Origin: Leptolyngbya iicbica LK
GTDB lineage: Bacteria > Cyanobacteriota > Cyanobacteriia > Phormidesmidales > Phormidesmidaceae
DNA: 64,000 bases
Reading direction: 5' to 3'
NCBI RefSeq assembly: GCF_004212215.1
Contig: NZ_QVFV01000001.1
Location: forward strand, 1,188,814-1,252,813
The stretch's first letter is position 1. Each line of letters begins with the position of its first letter. The notes beneath the pieces are model-generated. The model was given only the letters and a program-made list of their open reading frames with translations, did no database searches and was not told where the DNA came from. Position numbers and translations under genes: made by a program. Of the stretch, positions 38,908 through 48,601 are shown one piece after another.

Positions 38908-40500
38908 ATGCTGTTTAACTCTCCAATATTCATATTCTTCTTTCTACCCGCCGTTCTCAGTGTCTTTCTACTGCTTAAGTCATTATCAGCAAGAAGCGAC
39001 CATCATCTTCAGAAAAGATTGCCCATCATTTGGTTGATCTTTGCCTCGCTGTTTTTCTACGGATGGTGGTATCCCGGCAACTTAGCCATTATTCTGACAT
39101 CAATAACCCTCAACTATGGTTTGGGCATACTTCTTAACCGTAATGGCTTTAGCGCCATCGTCAGAAAACTCTTACTGGTTGTCGGCATTGGCGGCAATTT
39201 ACTGGCGATCGCTTACTACAAATATGCTGTTTTTTTAGTCGAAAACGCCAATATATTGCTGGGGCAGAACTTTCAAGTCCCAAGTATAGTTCTACCGATT
39301 GCAATCTCTTTTTTCACCTTTCAGCAAATTGCTTACTTGGTTGACGCTTATGCAGTGAGAACTGAGGAAAGGAACTTCATCAATTACGTCTTTTTCATTA
39401 CATTTTTTCCTCAATTAATTGCAGGGCCTATTGTTCACCACAGTGATGTTTTACCCCAGCTTTCCCAAACTCGCTGGAAGGTTGCGATCCCAGAAGTCAT
39501 GATCGGGATCACTATTTTCATCATGGGCCTCTTCAAAAAAGTCGTTTTTGCCGATAGCATCGCAGAGTATGCTACGCCTGTTTTCAATGCAGCTTCAGAG
39601 AACATCATTCCAACTTTTTCAGAAGCTTGGGTCGGCGCGCTGGCTTATACCTTTCAACTATATTTTGATTTTTCAGGCTATTCCGATATGGCAATCGGCC
39701 TAGCGTTTATGTTTGGCATACGTTTACCCATCAACTTTTTCTCGCCTTATCAAGCCATTAGCATCACTGATTTTTGGAGAAGGTGGCATATCACCCTCTC
39801 TAACTTCCTACGAGATTATCTTTACATTCCACTTGGGGGAAACCGCAAGGGCAACATCCGACAGGGACTCAACTTGATGACTACCATGTTGTTAGGAGGT
39901 CTGTGGCATGGAGCGGGTTGGACATTTATTTTTTGGGGTGGATTGCATGGTTTGGCCCTCGTCATCAACCACCAATACCGCACCATTCGAAAACGATTAG
40001 GGCATCAGATTGACCGCGACTCTGCCCTTCTCAAGCTAATGGGTTGGAGCATGACGTTTATATTCGTTGTCATTGCCTGGGTTTATTTCAGGGCCGAAAA
40101 TTTTACAACTGCCAACATCATCCTGGCCTCAATGTTTGGCTTCAATGGGATTGAACTGCCCTCAACCTTTCAGCCACTTTTAGGCTCTTTCAGTAACTCT
40201 GGCATCGGCTTTTCAGGTTTTACAGCCGCGATCGGACTCCGGGAAAAACGAGCACTTTTTTGGCTTTTCTGTCTCGGCATGACAGCCTTCATCATGCCCA
40301 ACACCCAAGAATGGATGGGACGATATACCCCTGTCCTAAAAATGCCCACCCAGATGGGTAGCCTACTCACCAAAAGATCATGGTTTGAGCTGTTGCGCTG
40401 GCATCCCAATAAAGTTTGGTCGATAACTATAGGTTTTGCTGCCGGTATTTGTTTCCTGGCCCTCAACCGCATTAGTGAGTTCTTGTACTTTCAATTCTAG
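38908..40500 (+). CDS. MBOAT-family O-acyltransferase (AlgI-like)
   Basis: 530 residues with about ten membrane helices. Family motifs: ISFFTFQQIAYLVDAY, FFPQLIAGPIVHH, YFDFSGYSDMAIGLAFMFGI, FWRRWHITLSNFLRDYLYIPLGGNRKG and LLGGLWHGAGWTFIFWGGLHG, with the catalytic His near residue 333. AlgI-type proteins move acetyl groups across the membrane onto exported polysaccharides, with an SGNH partner finishing the transfer. The gene at 40570 fits that partner. Confidence 0.95.
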   Translation: MLFNSPIFIFFFLPAVLSVFLLLKSLSARSDHHLQKRLPIIWLIFASLFFYGWWYPGNLAIILTSITLNYGLGILLNRNGFSAIVRKLLLVVGIGGNLLAIAYYKYAVFLVENANILLGQNFQVPSIVLPIAISFFTFQQIAYLVDAYAVRTEERNFINYVFFITFFPQLIAGPIVHHSDVLPQLSQTRWKVAIPEVMIGITIFIMGLFKKVVFADSIAEYATPVFNAASENIIPTFSEAWVGALAYTFQLYFDFSGYSDMAIGLAFMFGIRLPINFFSPYQAISITDFWRRWHITLSNFLRDYLYIPLGGNRKGNIRQGLNLMTTMLLGGLWHGAGWTFIFWGGLHGLALVINHQYRTIRKRLGHQIDRDSALLKLMGWSMTFIFVVIAWVYFRAENFTTANIILASMFGFNGIELPSTFQPLLGSFSNSGIGFSGFTAAIGLREKRALFWLFCLGMTAFIMPNTQEWMGRYTPVLKMPTQMGSLLTKRSWFELLRWHPNKVWSITIGFAAGICFLALNRISEFLYFQF

Positions 40501-40569
40501 ATTTCGCTGTAATCGATATTTTGACTGGCATGTCTTTATGATTCGTCCATAGATCGGGAGCATTTAGCA

Positions 40570-41706
40570 ATGTTTTTGAGATACTCAAACCTACAGGCCG
40601 CCAAACTGATTTTCGCTAAGAATTTTCAGAAGCTCCTTCAAAGATCTCAATCAAGCAGCTCGGACCTTGGCTCAGCCCCGAATGTACCAGAGTCAGGCTT
40701 TACATTACAGAATCTAGGATTTTTGGGCTTTTCAGCGCTCTTGTTGATGACAGTTGTCGGCGGAATTAATTGGGCTGTCGATCCACTCTGGTTTGGTCGT
40801 GGCAATAAAATCACTCGTTATAATTTTGACTTTCCTGACGAAAGAATCCTTAAAACTAATTTATTCTTGAACACAAAAGAGCAAGCAGAATATGATTGTT
40901 TGATTTTTGGCAGTTCTCGCACAAATGCTCTGCGGCCCTCGGCCTTTGAAAATGAGCATTGTTTCAATTACTCTTTCAAGTCAGGCCATATCGAGGAGTT
41001 TGCCGACTATGCAGAATTTGTAAAGCGACAGGGCGTGAATCCCCAGACAATTTATGTTGGCGTAGATGAATTCAATTTCTTAGAAGAATATGATTATCAA
41101 AGTCAACGCATTGAAGAGATGGCTACCAGCTCCCTATTCAGTGCTTACTTTGTCAACGGAGCACTCCTATTTTCTATCAAGACTTTATTGGGTATGTCAC
41201 CGAATGATGCCACTTACTATGATAAAAACTTTGAGATGCAACGGATTGAAAATCCGCGTACATACATTCCTAATTTAGATGATCCAGTACCTGACAGTTT
41301 TGTCACGTGTAACTTATCGAAAGTGCAGTTATATAAGGAACTTCGAGCTCAGTTTCCTAATGCCAAGGTGGTAGCATATGTACCACCGCGTTCCGCCTGG
41401 AAAGTTGTGTCAGAAACTTATCAGCCGGGATTTTTAGATTGTGTCCTCGAAGGTTTTCACGCTGTAGCTCAGTCGTATGATGCATTTTATGACTTCACAA
41501 TTCCTTCAGCAATTACGACTGATCCTCAATATACGTACGACGGAAGCCATTATTACCCAGAAATCACCGATGAAATCGCAACTTTTTTACAGGGGCAACC
41601 TTTAGAGTTTGGGGTTGAGGTGTCAGGGTTAAGCATCGAGGAATACTCGGCCATCTATAAGCAAGCAGTACAGGATTTTATTGCCCGAGAAACAGCAAAA
41701 GAGTAA
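40570..41706 (+). CDS. SGNH-like partner of the MBOAT acyltransferase
   Basis: 378 residues. One transmembrane helix (LGFLGFSALLLMTVVGGINW, residues about 50-69) would leave the rest outside the cytoplasm. YDCLIFGSSRTNALRPS holds the block I serine (GSSR, residues about 113-116). YDGSHYYPEI near residue 323 carries the D-x-x-H pair of SGNH-hydrolase-like acyltransferases. With the MBOAT gene 69 bases upstream, it is likely to complete O-acetylation of an exported glycan. No recognised family name by sequence alone. Confidence 0.72.
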   Translation: MFLRYSNLQAAKLIFAKNFQKLLQRSQSSSSDLGSAPNVPESGFTLQNLGFLGFSALLLMTVVGGINWAVDPLWFGRGNKITRYNFDFPDERILKTNLFLNTKEQAEYDCLIFGSSRTNALRPSAFENEHCFNYSFKSGHIEEFADYAEFVKRQGVNPQTIYVGVDEFNFLEEYDYQSQRIEEMATSSLFSAYFVNGALLFSIKTLLGMSPNDATYYDKNFEMQRIENPRTYIPNLDDPVPDSFVTCNLSKVQLYKELRAQFPNAKVVAYVPPRSAWKVVSETYQPGFLDCVLEGFHAVAQSYDAFYDFTIPSAITTDPQYTYDGSHYYPEITDEIATFLQGQPLEFGVEVSGLSIEEYSAIYKQAVQDFIARETAKE

Positions 41707-42560
41707 TTTCCATTGTTAATAGCCTCACCAGCGGTGCTTGATGAAGCCCTCTCAAATCGGCGAAGGTTCCATACGATGGGATATTAGGGAAATTAGTATC
41801 GGTACTCCGAGCAACACCAGCTTTGCTAAGTCACAGACATCAAGGGGTTAGCCGCGATCGCATCAGTTAAATAACATGCAGTCCGTTCTCTTATGGACTG
41901 TCAACATCCTTAACACTGCCCCTAGGACAGATTAAACACTCCAGGATGCGGAGCTTCATTGCAGATAAGTCTGAGGTGCTTATTTATGAAGCGTTGGTCT
42001 GCAAAGATGCTGCAAAACTCTTATGAAGTTGTGGTGAACTTTGGTCGTCAGCATACTGTTCATCAGTTGAGTCCGTATAAACTCGTAGCAATCTGTCAGG
42101 ATGCCCAGGTCTGCTGCTTATATCTAGTAGTCATCTGACTTCGGCATTCTAGCTGAGGACGTATTTGCCGGTTTTCAGCACTGATTTGCTTGATGAATCC
42201 TGCAATTCATCTGAGGAAACAGAGATATCAGCCTTTTGATGCTGCTGAGGCTGCACCAACGAGTCACTCATTGAGCTCAAGCATCCTTATCAAACTAGGT
42301 GAGTAGATCGCCCTAAATATTTGATATTTGTTGCTTGCATAGACGGGTTAGCTCAGCGCGTGCATACGGGCTATAGGGTTTGGGCCTTGCCCAAACTTGC
42401 GTAGAGGCAAGTTTACTTAGGGCTACATAAAAGCCACCTGGTGTACACCTATGGTAAGTATTGACCAACACAGGTTGACCGCGAAGGGATGGTATCCTCT
42501 AGTGCTATAAGTCAACTCGGTAATTTTTACTCAGTAATAATCACGAACTAAATTATTTTC
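41707..42560 (+). other. Long intergenic region before GT2-GtrA
   Basis: 854 bases without a credible gene. A short open frame of about 50 codons from 41986 has no recognisable features. Two overlapping hairpins at 42378-42414 are the only clear structure. The end of the region must hold the GT2 promoter and leader. Confidence 0.5.
42378..42414 (+). promoter_or_regulatory. Two mutually exclusive hairpins upstream of GT2-GtrA
   Basis: Hairpin A: GTTTGGGC-CTT-GCCCAAAC (42378-42396), perfect 8 bp. Hairpin B: AAACTTGC-GTAGAG-GCAAGTTT (42393-42414), perfect 8 bp. They share AAAC (42393-42396), so full A and full B cannot form at once. Such switching is typical of leader control. No ligand motif is recognised. 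Confidence 0.4.
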
Positions 42561-43871
42561 ATGACTTATTCTAAATCGGTGGAAATAGAATCACAGCAGC
42601 GATTGGTCGAGACACCATCTGGCAAGCTCATTGTGCCATCAGCCCTCGTAACAACGACGTCGGCTGATGGCATAGTTTTGGATGTAGGTCAGGGGACCAC
42701 TAGTCACAACCGCACTACCCAAAAGGTCTTGTTTTCACTGGTGATTCCCACCTTCAACGAGCGCGACAACCTACAAACATTGGTTGCGCAATTAACTTCT
42801 ATTTTGGATACAACTGTGCCCGGTCAGTACGAACTGATTGTGGTTGATGACGATAGTCCTGATGAGACTTGGCAAATTGGTTTAGAACTGGCTCAGACCT
42901 ATCCTCAGGTCAGAGTAATGCGCCGGGTCGGGGAAAAAGGGTTGTCTTCGGCGGTGATTCGAGGTTGGCAAGTAGCTCAAGGAGAAATTCTTGGCGTCAT
43001 TGATGCAGATTTGCAGCATCCTCCGCAAGTGCTATTGGACTTGATTGCCAAGGTACGTAATGGCGCTGATTTAGCTGTCGGTAGCCGTCATGTTGAAGGG
43101 GGCGGAGTTAGTGAATGGAGCATTGTTCGGCGATTTTTGTCTCGGGGGGCACAAGTCCTGGGCCTATTGATTTTGCCTAACGTGGTGGGTCGGGTGAGTG
43201 ATCCCATGAGTGGTTACTTTGTCTGCCGCCGCGCTGCGATCGCCGATACTGAATTAAATCCAAGGGGATATAAGATCCTGCTGGAAGTCATTGGCCGCGG
43301 GAATTTTGAGGTCATTGACGAGGCAGGATATGTCTTCCAGGAACGGACTGCTGGTGCCAGTAAGGTCACGTGGAAGCAGTACGTCGATTACATTCATCAT
43401 TTACTACGTTTGCGATCTCGAGGTCGCATTGGCAAAATTCGCCGCAACTTTCCGACCAAAGCCTTTTTCCGGTTTGCTCTGGTTGGCTTGAGTGGTGTCT
43501 TTATTGATATGGCAGTGTTGTATCTGTTGCACACGGGATTAGGTTTACCTCTCACCAGAAGTAAAATTCTGGCAGCAGAAGTCGCGATTTTGAACAACTT
43601 CGTTTGGAATGATTTATGGACTTTTGCGACAATTAGCCGTGGTCAAAAGGGCTGGGGCGCAAGGCTTAAGCGCTTCTTAAAATTCAACATGATTTGCTTG
43701 GCAGGCTTGGTGCTTAACGTATTGGTCTTAAACCTGATCTACAACCTGATCTTTGGTCAAAGATGGGCTTATGTCGCCAATTTAATTGCGATTGGTTTAG
43801 TCACTGTCTGGAACTTCTGGCTGAACTTGAAACTGAGCTGGCGCGTGACCCAGGTTGACCGCCAACAATAA
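42561..43871 (+). CDS. Glycosyltransferase family 2 fused to GtrA membrane domain
   Basis: 436 residues. After a 55-residue leader the GT2 part runs from FSLVIPTFNERDNLQTL, through VVDDDSPDETWQ and IDADLQHPPQV (D-x-D type), to about residue 280. This resembles dolichyl/polyprenyl-phosphate mannosyl- or glucosyltransferases. The C-terminal four-helix GtrA domain (FFRFALVGLSGVFIDMAVLYLL onwards) may flip the lipid-linked sugar. The GT39 enzyme at 44057 could use the product. The leader has no known motif. Confidence 0.93.
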   Translation: MTYSKSVEIESQQRLVETPSGKLIVPSALVTTTSADGIVLDVGQGTTSHNRTTQKVLFSLVIPTFNERDNLQTLVAQLTSILDTTVPGQYELIVVDDDSPDETWQIGLELAQTYPQVRVMRRVGEKGLSSAVIRGWQVAQGEILGVIDADLQHPPQVLLDLIAKVRNGADLAVGSRHVEGGGVSEWSIVRRFLSRGAQVLGLLILPNVVGRVSDPMSGYFVCRRAAIADTELNPRGYKILLEVIGRGNFEVIDEAGYVFQERTAGASKVTWKQYVDYIHHLLRLRSRGRIGKIRRNFPTKAFFRFALVGLSGVFIDMAVLYLLHTGLGLPLTRSKILAAEVAILNNFVWNDLWTFATISRGQKGWGARLKRFLKFNMICLAGLVLNVLVLNLIYNLIFGQRWAYVANLIAIGLVTVWNFWLNLKLSWRVTQVDRQQ

Positions 43872-44056
43872 AGCGATCGCAACCATGTGGTTTCGAAAAT
43901 TATCTACTGCCAGGAGCCATGATCTAAAGTTCATCTTGCTTCCTGCACCAAAGTACGATGTTCTATAGTTCATCGTCAAATGTCGTAGGACTCTAAATCA
44001 GCCTTTTTACGCTTTTAGCCTAATGACATTTACTCATAGAGCTCTCCTTATTCATC

Positions 44057-45679
44057 ATGGAAAAATCAAGCGTTTTTTCACGGAAAAGCACGCTGACTAA
44101 AATTGGCAAGTACATCATAGGTATTATTTTAGTCATCGGCATTTTTCTTCGATTTCACAATCTAGATGGCAAAATATACTGGCGAGATGAAGTATTCACG
44201 TCATTACAAATATCGGGACAGTTGCTTGATATCGCTGATCATAGTGAACTGTTCACATCAGAACTCGTAACTCAAGATGATATTGCAGAATATCAGTACA
44301 TTAATGACAGTAATGGCTATGTTGATACCATCAACGGCCTCAAAGAGTTTGAGCCCCAATTAACCCCCTTTTACTTCGTATTAGCTCGCGGCTGGAATGG
44401 CTTATTAGGCAACTCGACTTTCATTAATCGACTGTTGACAGCATTGATTAGTTTGCTATGTTTGCCATTCGTTTACTGGCTGAGCCTGCAGCTTTTTGAA
44501 AAGCCAGCCATCAGCTGGATGACGACCGCCTTAATCGCCGTCTCCCCATTCCAAATTTTGTATGCGCAAGAAGCCCGGCCTTACAGTCTCTGGGTGCTGA
44601 TGACTCTAATCTCAAGTGTTTCACTATTGAGAGCTCAGAAGCAGGCAACTGTTAAAAACTGGATTCTCTATTGCATTACAGTCGTGGCCAGCCTTTATAC
44701 ATTCTTATTTGCGATCACGACTTTATTTGCACATGGACTATATATCCTGATATCTGAACGCGATAAACTTAGCCGCGTCGTATTGAGGTTTACAGCGTCA
44801 GCAATAGCAAGTTTGATCGCCTTTGCTCCCTGGATACTGATACTCGTTAATGATCCGCCTAGCAATTATGCAGCAGTGCCCCACGGAAGCTTTTTGGCTT
44901 ATCCCAAGGGTTGGCTGAGAAACCTGAGTTTACCTTTTGCTGACTTTGGCATTAATGACGCGAGTTCTAAGGCGACACTGCTCGCTTTCCTCGTTTACTT
45001 GCTATTGCTAATTGTGGCGATCGCTTATTCTTATTTCTATCTACAAAGATTCGCATCTAGAAAAACATTTTGGTTTTTAACTTGTTTGCTTGCTGTGCCT
45101 TTTATGATGCTTTTAGTTTATGACTTTGGCAAAGGCGGGCAATTAACAACTCGCGGAAGTTATTTAATTCCATCGCTCTTAAGCTTACAAATCACTTTTG
45201 GCTACTTAATGGCAAGTCAATGTTTACAGCGGAAGCAATTTTGGCTTGTGGCATTTCTGTTTTTCCTATCAGTTTCGACCGCATCTTCATTAGTCCTGGC
45301 AAATTCGGACACTTGGTGGCACAAGGCGGATGAAAATATTCACCATGAAGTTGCCGCTACAATCAATCAAGCAGATAGTCCCCTAGTCATTAGCGATGTG
45401 GAATTTAGTTTGCCGATATCTTTAAGCCATTCTTTAAAGGCAAATACAGAGTTTATTCTGCTACCGCCACCTGACATCGACGAAAACTGGCAGCTCCCGG
45501 ACATTCCTGCAGAAAACTTCTCTGATATTTTTCTGTACCGTCCTTCCGAACAGCTACAAACTGAGTTGAGCCAAGTCTCTGGTATAAGGCTAGAAACGTT
45601 GATTGAACAAACAGAAAACTATTGCAACTGCACCCCCCAGGTATTGGTCAAAGTTTCTCAAATCACCCCCAATAGTTAA
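44057..45679 (+). CDS. Glycosyltransferase family 39-type membrane transferase
   Basis: 540 residues with about eleven helices. The first extracytoplasmic loop has IYWRDEVFTSLQISG, the Asp-Glu pair of GT39 catalytic loops. The following FYFVLARGWNGLLGNSTF, the INRLLTALISLLC helix and YAQEARPYSLW are the typical sequence path of PMT/ArnT-like enzymes using polyprenyl-phosphate sugars. The last 100 residues are soluble. It lies 185 bases downstream of GT2-GtrA, which may supply its donor. Confidence 0.88.
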   Translation: MEKSSVFSRKSTLTKIGKYIIGIILVIGIFLRFHNLDGKIYWRDEVFTSLQISGQLLDIADHSELFTSELVTQDDIAEYQYINDSNGYVDTINGLKEFEPQLTPFYFVLARGWNGLLGNSTFINRLLTALISLLCLPFVYWLSLQLFEKPAISWMTTALIAVSPFQILYAQEARPYSLWVLMTLISSVSLLRAQKQATVKNWILYCITVVASLYTFLFAITTLFAHGLYILISERDKLSRVVLRFTASAIASLIAFAPWILILVNDPPSNYAAVPHGSFLAYPKGWLRNLSLPFADFGINDASSKATLLAFLVYLLLLIVAIAYSYFYLQRFASRKTFWFLTCLLAVPFMMLLVYDFGKGGQLTTRGSYLIPSLLSLQITFGYLMASQCLQRKQFWLVAFLFFLSVSTASSLVLANSDTWWHKADENIHHEVAATINQADSPLVISDVEFSLPISLSHSLKANTEFILLPPPDIDENWQLPDIPAENFSDIFLYRPSEQLQTELSQVSGIRLETLIEQTENYCNCTPQVLVKVSQITPNS

Positions 45680-45831
45680 CCATGTGATGAGAAAAGCGCT
45701 GGACTGTCAGGGCTACTTCTAATTGTGTTTAAAGCAGACTCGGACGTCAGTCACAGAGACCTGGTGGTGCATTCAAAAAGTAATGCGTTTAGGGCAAGCC
45801 GCAGTTGGGCCTGTCATTGGAGAAGGTTGAT

Positions 45832-46317
45832 CTACAGTTCGCAGCGATCGCTAGCATGACATCCCTGCAACCGAGCTTGTCGCTCAGCCACAAGGGTCGG
45901 CAGGCTCGGGCGACCTGTAACTTGCAGCCGCAAATCAGCCCAAAAGTCATACAGCTTATCAACCAAAGGACCGATCACTGGCCAACGGGTGGGAGCATAA
46001 ATCCAGCCGATGCCTAAAATGCTGTAAATACGTCGGAAAACTTCAACATTTCTAATCACAGTGCCATCAGCCAACACAGCATGAATGCGTCCCATCGCCG
46101 TCTCAAAATCGACTCCGCCGTGCTGAGCCGGATCGTAGGCATCATCAGCAATATCGACAAACTGCACCAGACCGCGACCCGCATCTTTTTTTTGCAAAAA
46201 GTTGACTTCTCGCAGACAAAGCGGACAGTCGCCGTCGTACAGCAACTTGATTTGCCAGTTTTGGGAGGGTTGATCAACTGGGGTCGGGGTGCGATCGCTC
46301 GAAGCAACAGTAGTCAT
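45832..46317 (-). CDS. DCC-family thiol-disulfide oxidoreductase-like protein (DUF393)
   Basis: 161 residues. KLLYDGDCPLCLREVNFL near residue 28 carries the D-x-x-C-P-x-C motif of DUF393, followed by DIADDAYDPAQHGG and YAPTRWPVIGPLVDKLYDFWA. Proteins of this family are predicted redox proteins; the two cysteines form a thioredoxin-like active site. It is divergent from the phosphatase gene at 46504. Function in the cell is not known. Confidence 0.9.
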   Translation of the reverse strand: MTTVASSDRTPTPVDQPSQNWQIKLLYDGDCPLCLREVNFLQKKDAGRGLVQFVDIADDAYDPAQHGGVDFETAMGRIHAVLADGTVIRNVEVFRRIYSILGIGWIYAPTRWPVIGPLVDKLYDFWADLRLQVTGRPSLPTLVAERQARLQGCHASDRCEL

Positions 46318-46503
46318 GGGAAGTTGACACTCTAAAAGGCAGTAGGTTGAAGGACCTCTCCCACATTTTAAGAAATATTGCGGTCAAGGGGACAAGATCA
46401 CGCTCATTGCCTGCCAAGTTAAACGCCATGATTAATCCAAGTCATCTCTACTGCTGCCACCGCGTGGCACACTAGCACTGTTGCTTAGTGGACGACCAAG
46501 CCC

Positions 46504-47373
46504 ATGGTGACTGCCGCAGAAAACGAAGCCATTCTCAAGACGCTGTTGCAAGGTGGGCAACAAGCACGTCAGGCAGCCTTAGAAACTTTTGAAGTCTTTG
46601 AAAAAGGCCGTGAAGATTACGTCACGACGGTCGATCAGGCATTAGACCAGTTTTTGTCTGCAGCATTTGCTCGTCATTTCCCGACTGACGGCATTGTTAC
46701 CGAAGAAAATCAAACCTCAGCCACCGCTTTTAGCGGCCACCATCGCCGCATATGGTTTATCGACCCCATCGACGGCACCGAAGACTTTATCCACCGTGGC
46801 GAACATTACTCCATCATGGTAGGGCTGTTGCAAAATCACCAACCGCGGGCAGGGTGGGTATATGCCCCGGCGCAGAGTCGTCTGTATTGGGGGGGCGCTG
46901 ATTGGGGCTTGTTTCAACAAGACGATCAGGGCAAATCTCTACCTTTAGAGCCTAATCCTCAAGTATTGGGAGACAGTGCCACATTACTGCTGGGCGATCG
47001 CGACCAGCGCAGATTTGGCGACATGATTGGAGCGCAACTGCCAGAGTTAACCTTCGACTCCATTGGCAGCTTTGGCCTCAAAGTACTGGAAGTCATTAAA
47101 GGAGAAGCCGGACTTTACGTCTATCTGAACGGACGGGTAAAACTTTGGGATACCACCGGACCCCTGGCTTTGGCACAGGCTGCAGGCCTCATTTGCTGTG
47201 ATTTAGATGGTCATCCTATCCGCTTTGACGTGAACAGCATTTATCCGCAAAGCCTCATTCATCGTCAGCCCATCGTCATTGGCTGGCCGGATTATGTCAC
47301 AGCATACTTGCCCGCATTGCGCCAGGCAGTCTTAGCCGTGCGCCAACAAGAACTCGCGTTAAATGCGCCATAA
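46504..47373 (+). CDS. Inositol monophosphatase-family phosphatase (CysQ-like)
   Basis: 289 residues. TEENQTSATA supplies the Glu metal ligand; IWFIDPIDGTEDFIHRG is the D-x-I-D-G-T signature (residues about 88-104); KLWDTTGPLALAQAAG is the second signature near the C terminus. Family members hydrolyse 3'-phosphoadenosine 5'-phosphate, inositol monophosphate or fructose bisphosphate with Mg. The full-length motif set suggests activity. The specific substrate cannot be told; CysQ-like is the closest. Confidence 0.88.
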   Translation: MVTAAENEAILKTLLQGGQQARQAALETFEVFEKGREDYVTTVDQALDQFLSAAFARHFPTDGIVTEENQTSATAFSGHHRRIWFIDPIDGTEDFIHRGEHYSIMVGLLQNHQPRAGWVYAPAQSRLYWGGADWGLFQQDDQGKSLPLEPNPQVLGDSATLLLGDRDQRRFGDMIGAQLPELTFDSIGSFGLKVLEVIKGEAGLYVYLNGRVKLWDTTGPLALAQAAGLICCDLDGHPIRFDVNSIYPQSLIHRQPIVIGWPDYVTAYLPALRQAVLAVRQQELALNAP

Positions 47374-47595
47374 ACGCAATCCCATGGCGGTCAATGTCAC
47401 CATCTTCTCAACCTAGCTTCATCAATTAATATATTCACCGGGTAATCGCCTTCATTTATCCCGCAAGGATGGATATTGCTAAAGGTTTGTGGGTAGTATG
47501 AGGGCAGATTTTGCTCTGTCCCGTGGCGATCGCAGCGACCGTAAACGGCAGTCATCATGTCTCTCTGTTCGTATAGCCCCACTACCTAAACTCCC

Positions 47596-48279
47596 ATGCA
47601 GCCAGAAGCCTTTAGTGAGCTTTTCCCTCTCTTTGAAAGTGCGAGTCCTGAAACTGTCGAATGGCTCGTATCGGTATCCACTCAGCATGAATATCCCGCC
47701 GATCGTGCGGTGCTCATGGAAGACGCCTGGGGCAATGCCGTTTACTTTATTGAATCGGGGTGGGTAAAGGTGCGCCGCCACGCTGGCGATAGTGCAGTGA
47801 CGCTAGCCGTTTTGGGCCCAGGAGACTTTTTTGGCGAGATGGCGATCTTAGATGAGTCCCCTCGTTCTACTGATGTGGTGGCCTTGGCCCCCGTTAAGTT
47901 GCTCAGCGTATCGGCCCAGCGGTTCATTCAAACACTCTTTAAAGACTCACAGTTGCACCACCGCATGCTGCAACTCATGGTGCAGCGATTGCGGTTGACC
48001 AATTTTCGCTTTCAACTGCGGCACCAACCCCCGGCGGTAAAACTGGCCAATACCTTAGCCACCCTGAGCGAGGCCTATGGTCAGCCTGTGGACGGTGGCG
48101 TCACGATATTCAATATTCCTATCGCTGATTTGGCTGACGTGACTGACATTTCAGAAGAAGAGACCAGCAAAATTATGGAAAAACTGGTCGAAAAAGGCTG
48201 GCTCAAAGTTGACGAGGCCAACGAGACCCTGGTGCTCAGTAACGTGAAACAACTTAGCCAGTTAGCGGGCAAGGGATAG
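47596..48279 (+). CDS. Crp/Fnr-family transcription regulator
   Basis: 227 residues. The N-terminal cyclic-nucleotide-binding-like beta-roll includes YFIESGWVKVRRHAGDSAVTLAVLGPGDFFGEMAILDESPRSTDVVAL, in pieces. It has GEMAILDESPRS in the position of the phosphate-binding cassette, where cAMP-binding Crp has an R-S/T pair, so nucleotide binding is possible. The helix-turn-helix is in IADLADVTDISEEETSKIMEKLVEKGWL. It is single-standing; its targets are unknown, and it could control the TerB-like gene downstream. Confidence 0.9.
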   Translation: MQPEAFSELFPLFESASPETVEWLVSVSTQHEYPADRAVLMEDAWGNAVYFIESGWVKVRRHAGDSAVTLAVLGPGDFFGEMAILDESPRSTDVVALAPVKLLSVSAQRFIQTLFKDSQLHHRMLQLMVQRLRLTNFRFQLRHQPPAVKLANTLATLSEAYGQPVDGGVTIFNIPIADLADVTDISEEETSKIMEKLVEKGWLKVDEANETLVLSNVKQLSQLAGKG

Positions 48280-48601
48280 AGATCAAAAATAACCCTGGCT
48301 GCCCTGATCGGTAATGCAGACATTTGTAACAGCCTCTGTAGCGATCGGTTACAGCCCGGTCAACTCCTCAGGGTGCCCATGCTACGGTGAAGCCAATTCA
48401 CCCTGGTTTGGTTGCGGCGATCGCGCATGACCGCCCGGTTTTCACGCGACAATTCTCAGTGCTTTATTCTGGCGTTTGCCTGTCAAAAGCGATGCCAGCA
48501 TCACCCTCATTTAAGTGATGAGGGCAGGTTTAAACCGCTGAACAACGTCGAGACGCTAGTAACCAATTGGGCGTGGGTTGTTGCAATTTCAGGAGTTTGC
48601 G
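48280..48601 (+). other. Leader region of TerB-like gene with a hairpin
   Basis: 322 bases without a gene. It contains a perfect 7-bp hairpin, CCCTCAT-TTAAGTG-ATGAGGG (48504-48524), about 80 bases before the TerB-like start. It may form part of a 5' leader. CAGGAG before 48602 is the ribosome binding site. Confidence 0.4.

Noticed and set aside
38800-42085. The 15-mer GTCCGTATAAACTCG occurs at 38800-38814 and 42071-42085, both upstream of glycan genes
   Set aside because: In 64 kb one or two such 15-base matches are expected by chance, and flanks do not align.
41986-42138. About 50-codon open frame (plus) in the gap before GT2-GtrA
   Set aside because: Short, no motif, no ribosome binding site; possibly a decayed gene but not supportable.
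42340-42420. GGGTTAGCTCAGC resembles the start of a tRNA gene
   Set aside because: No anticodon stem, T-loop or acceptor partner follows; only hairpins unlike a tRNA.
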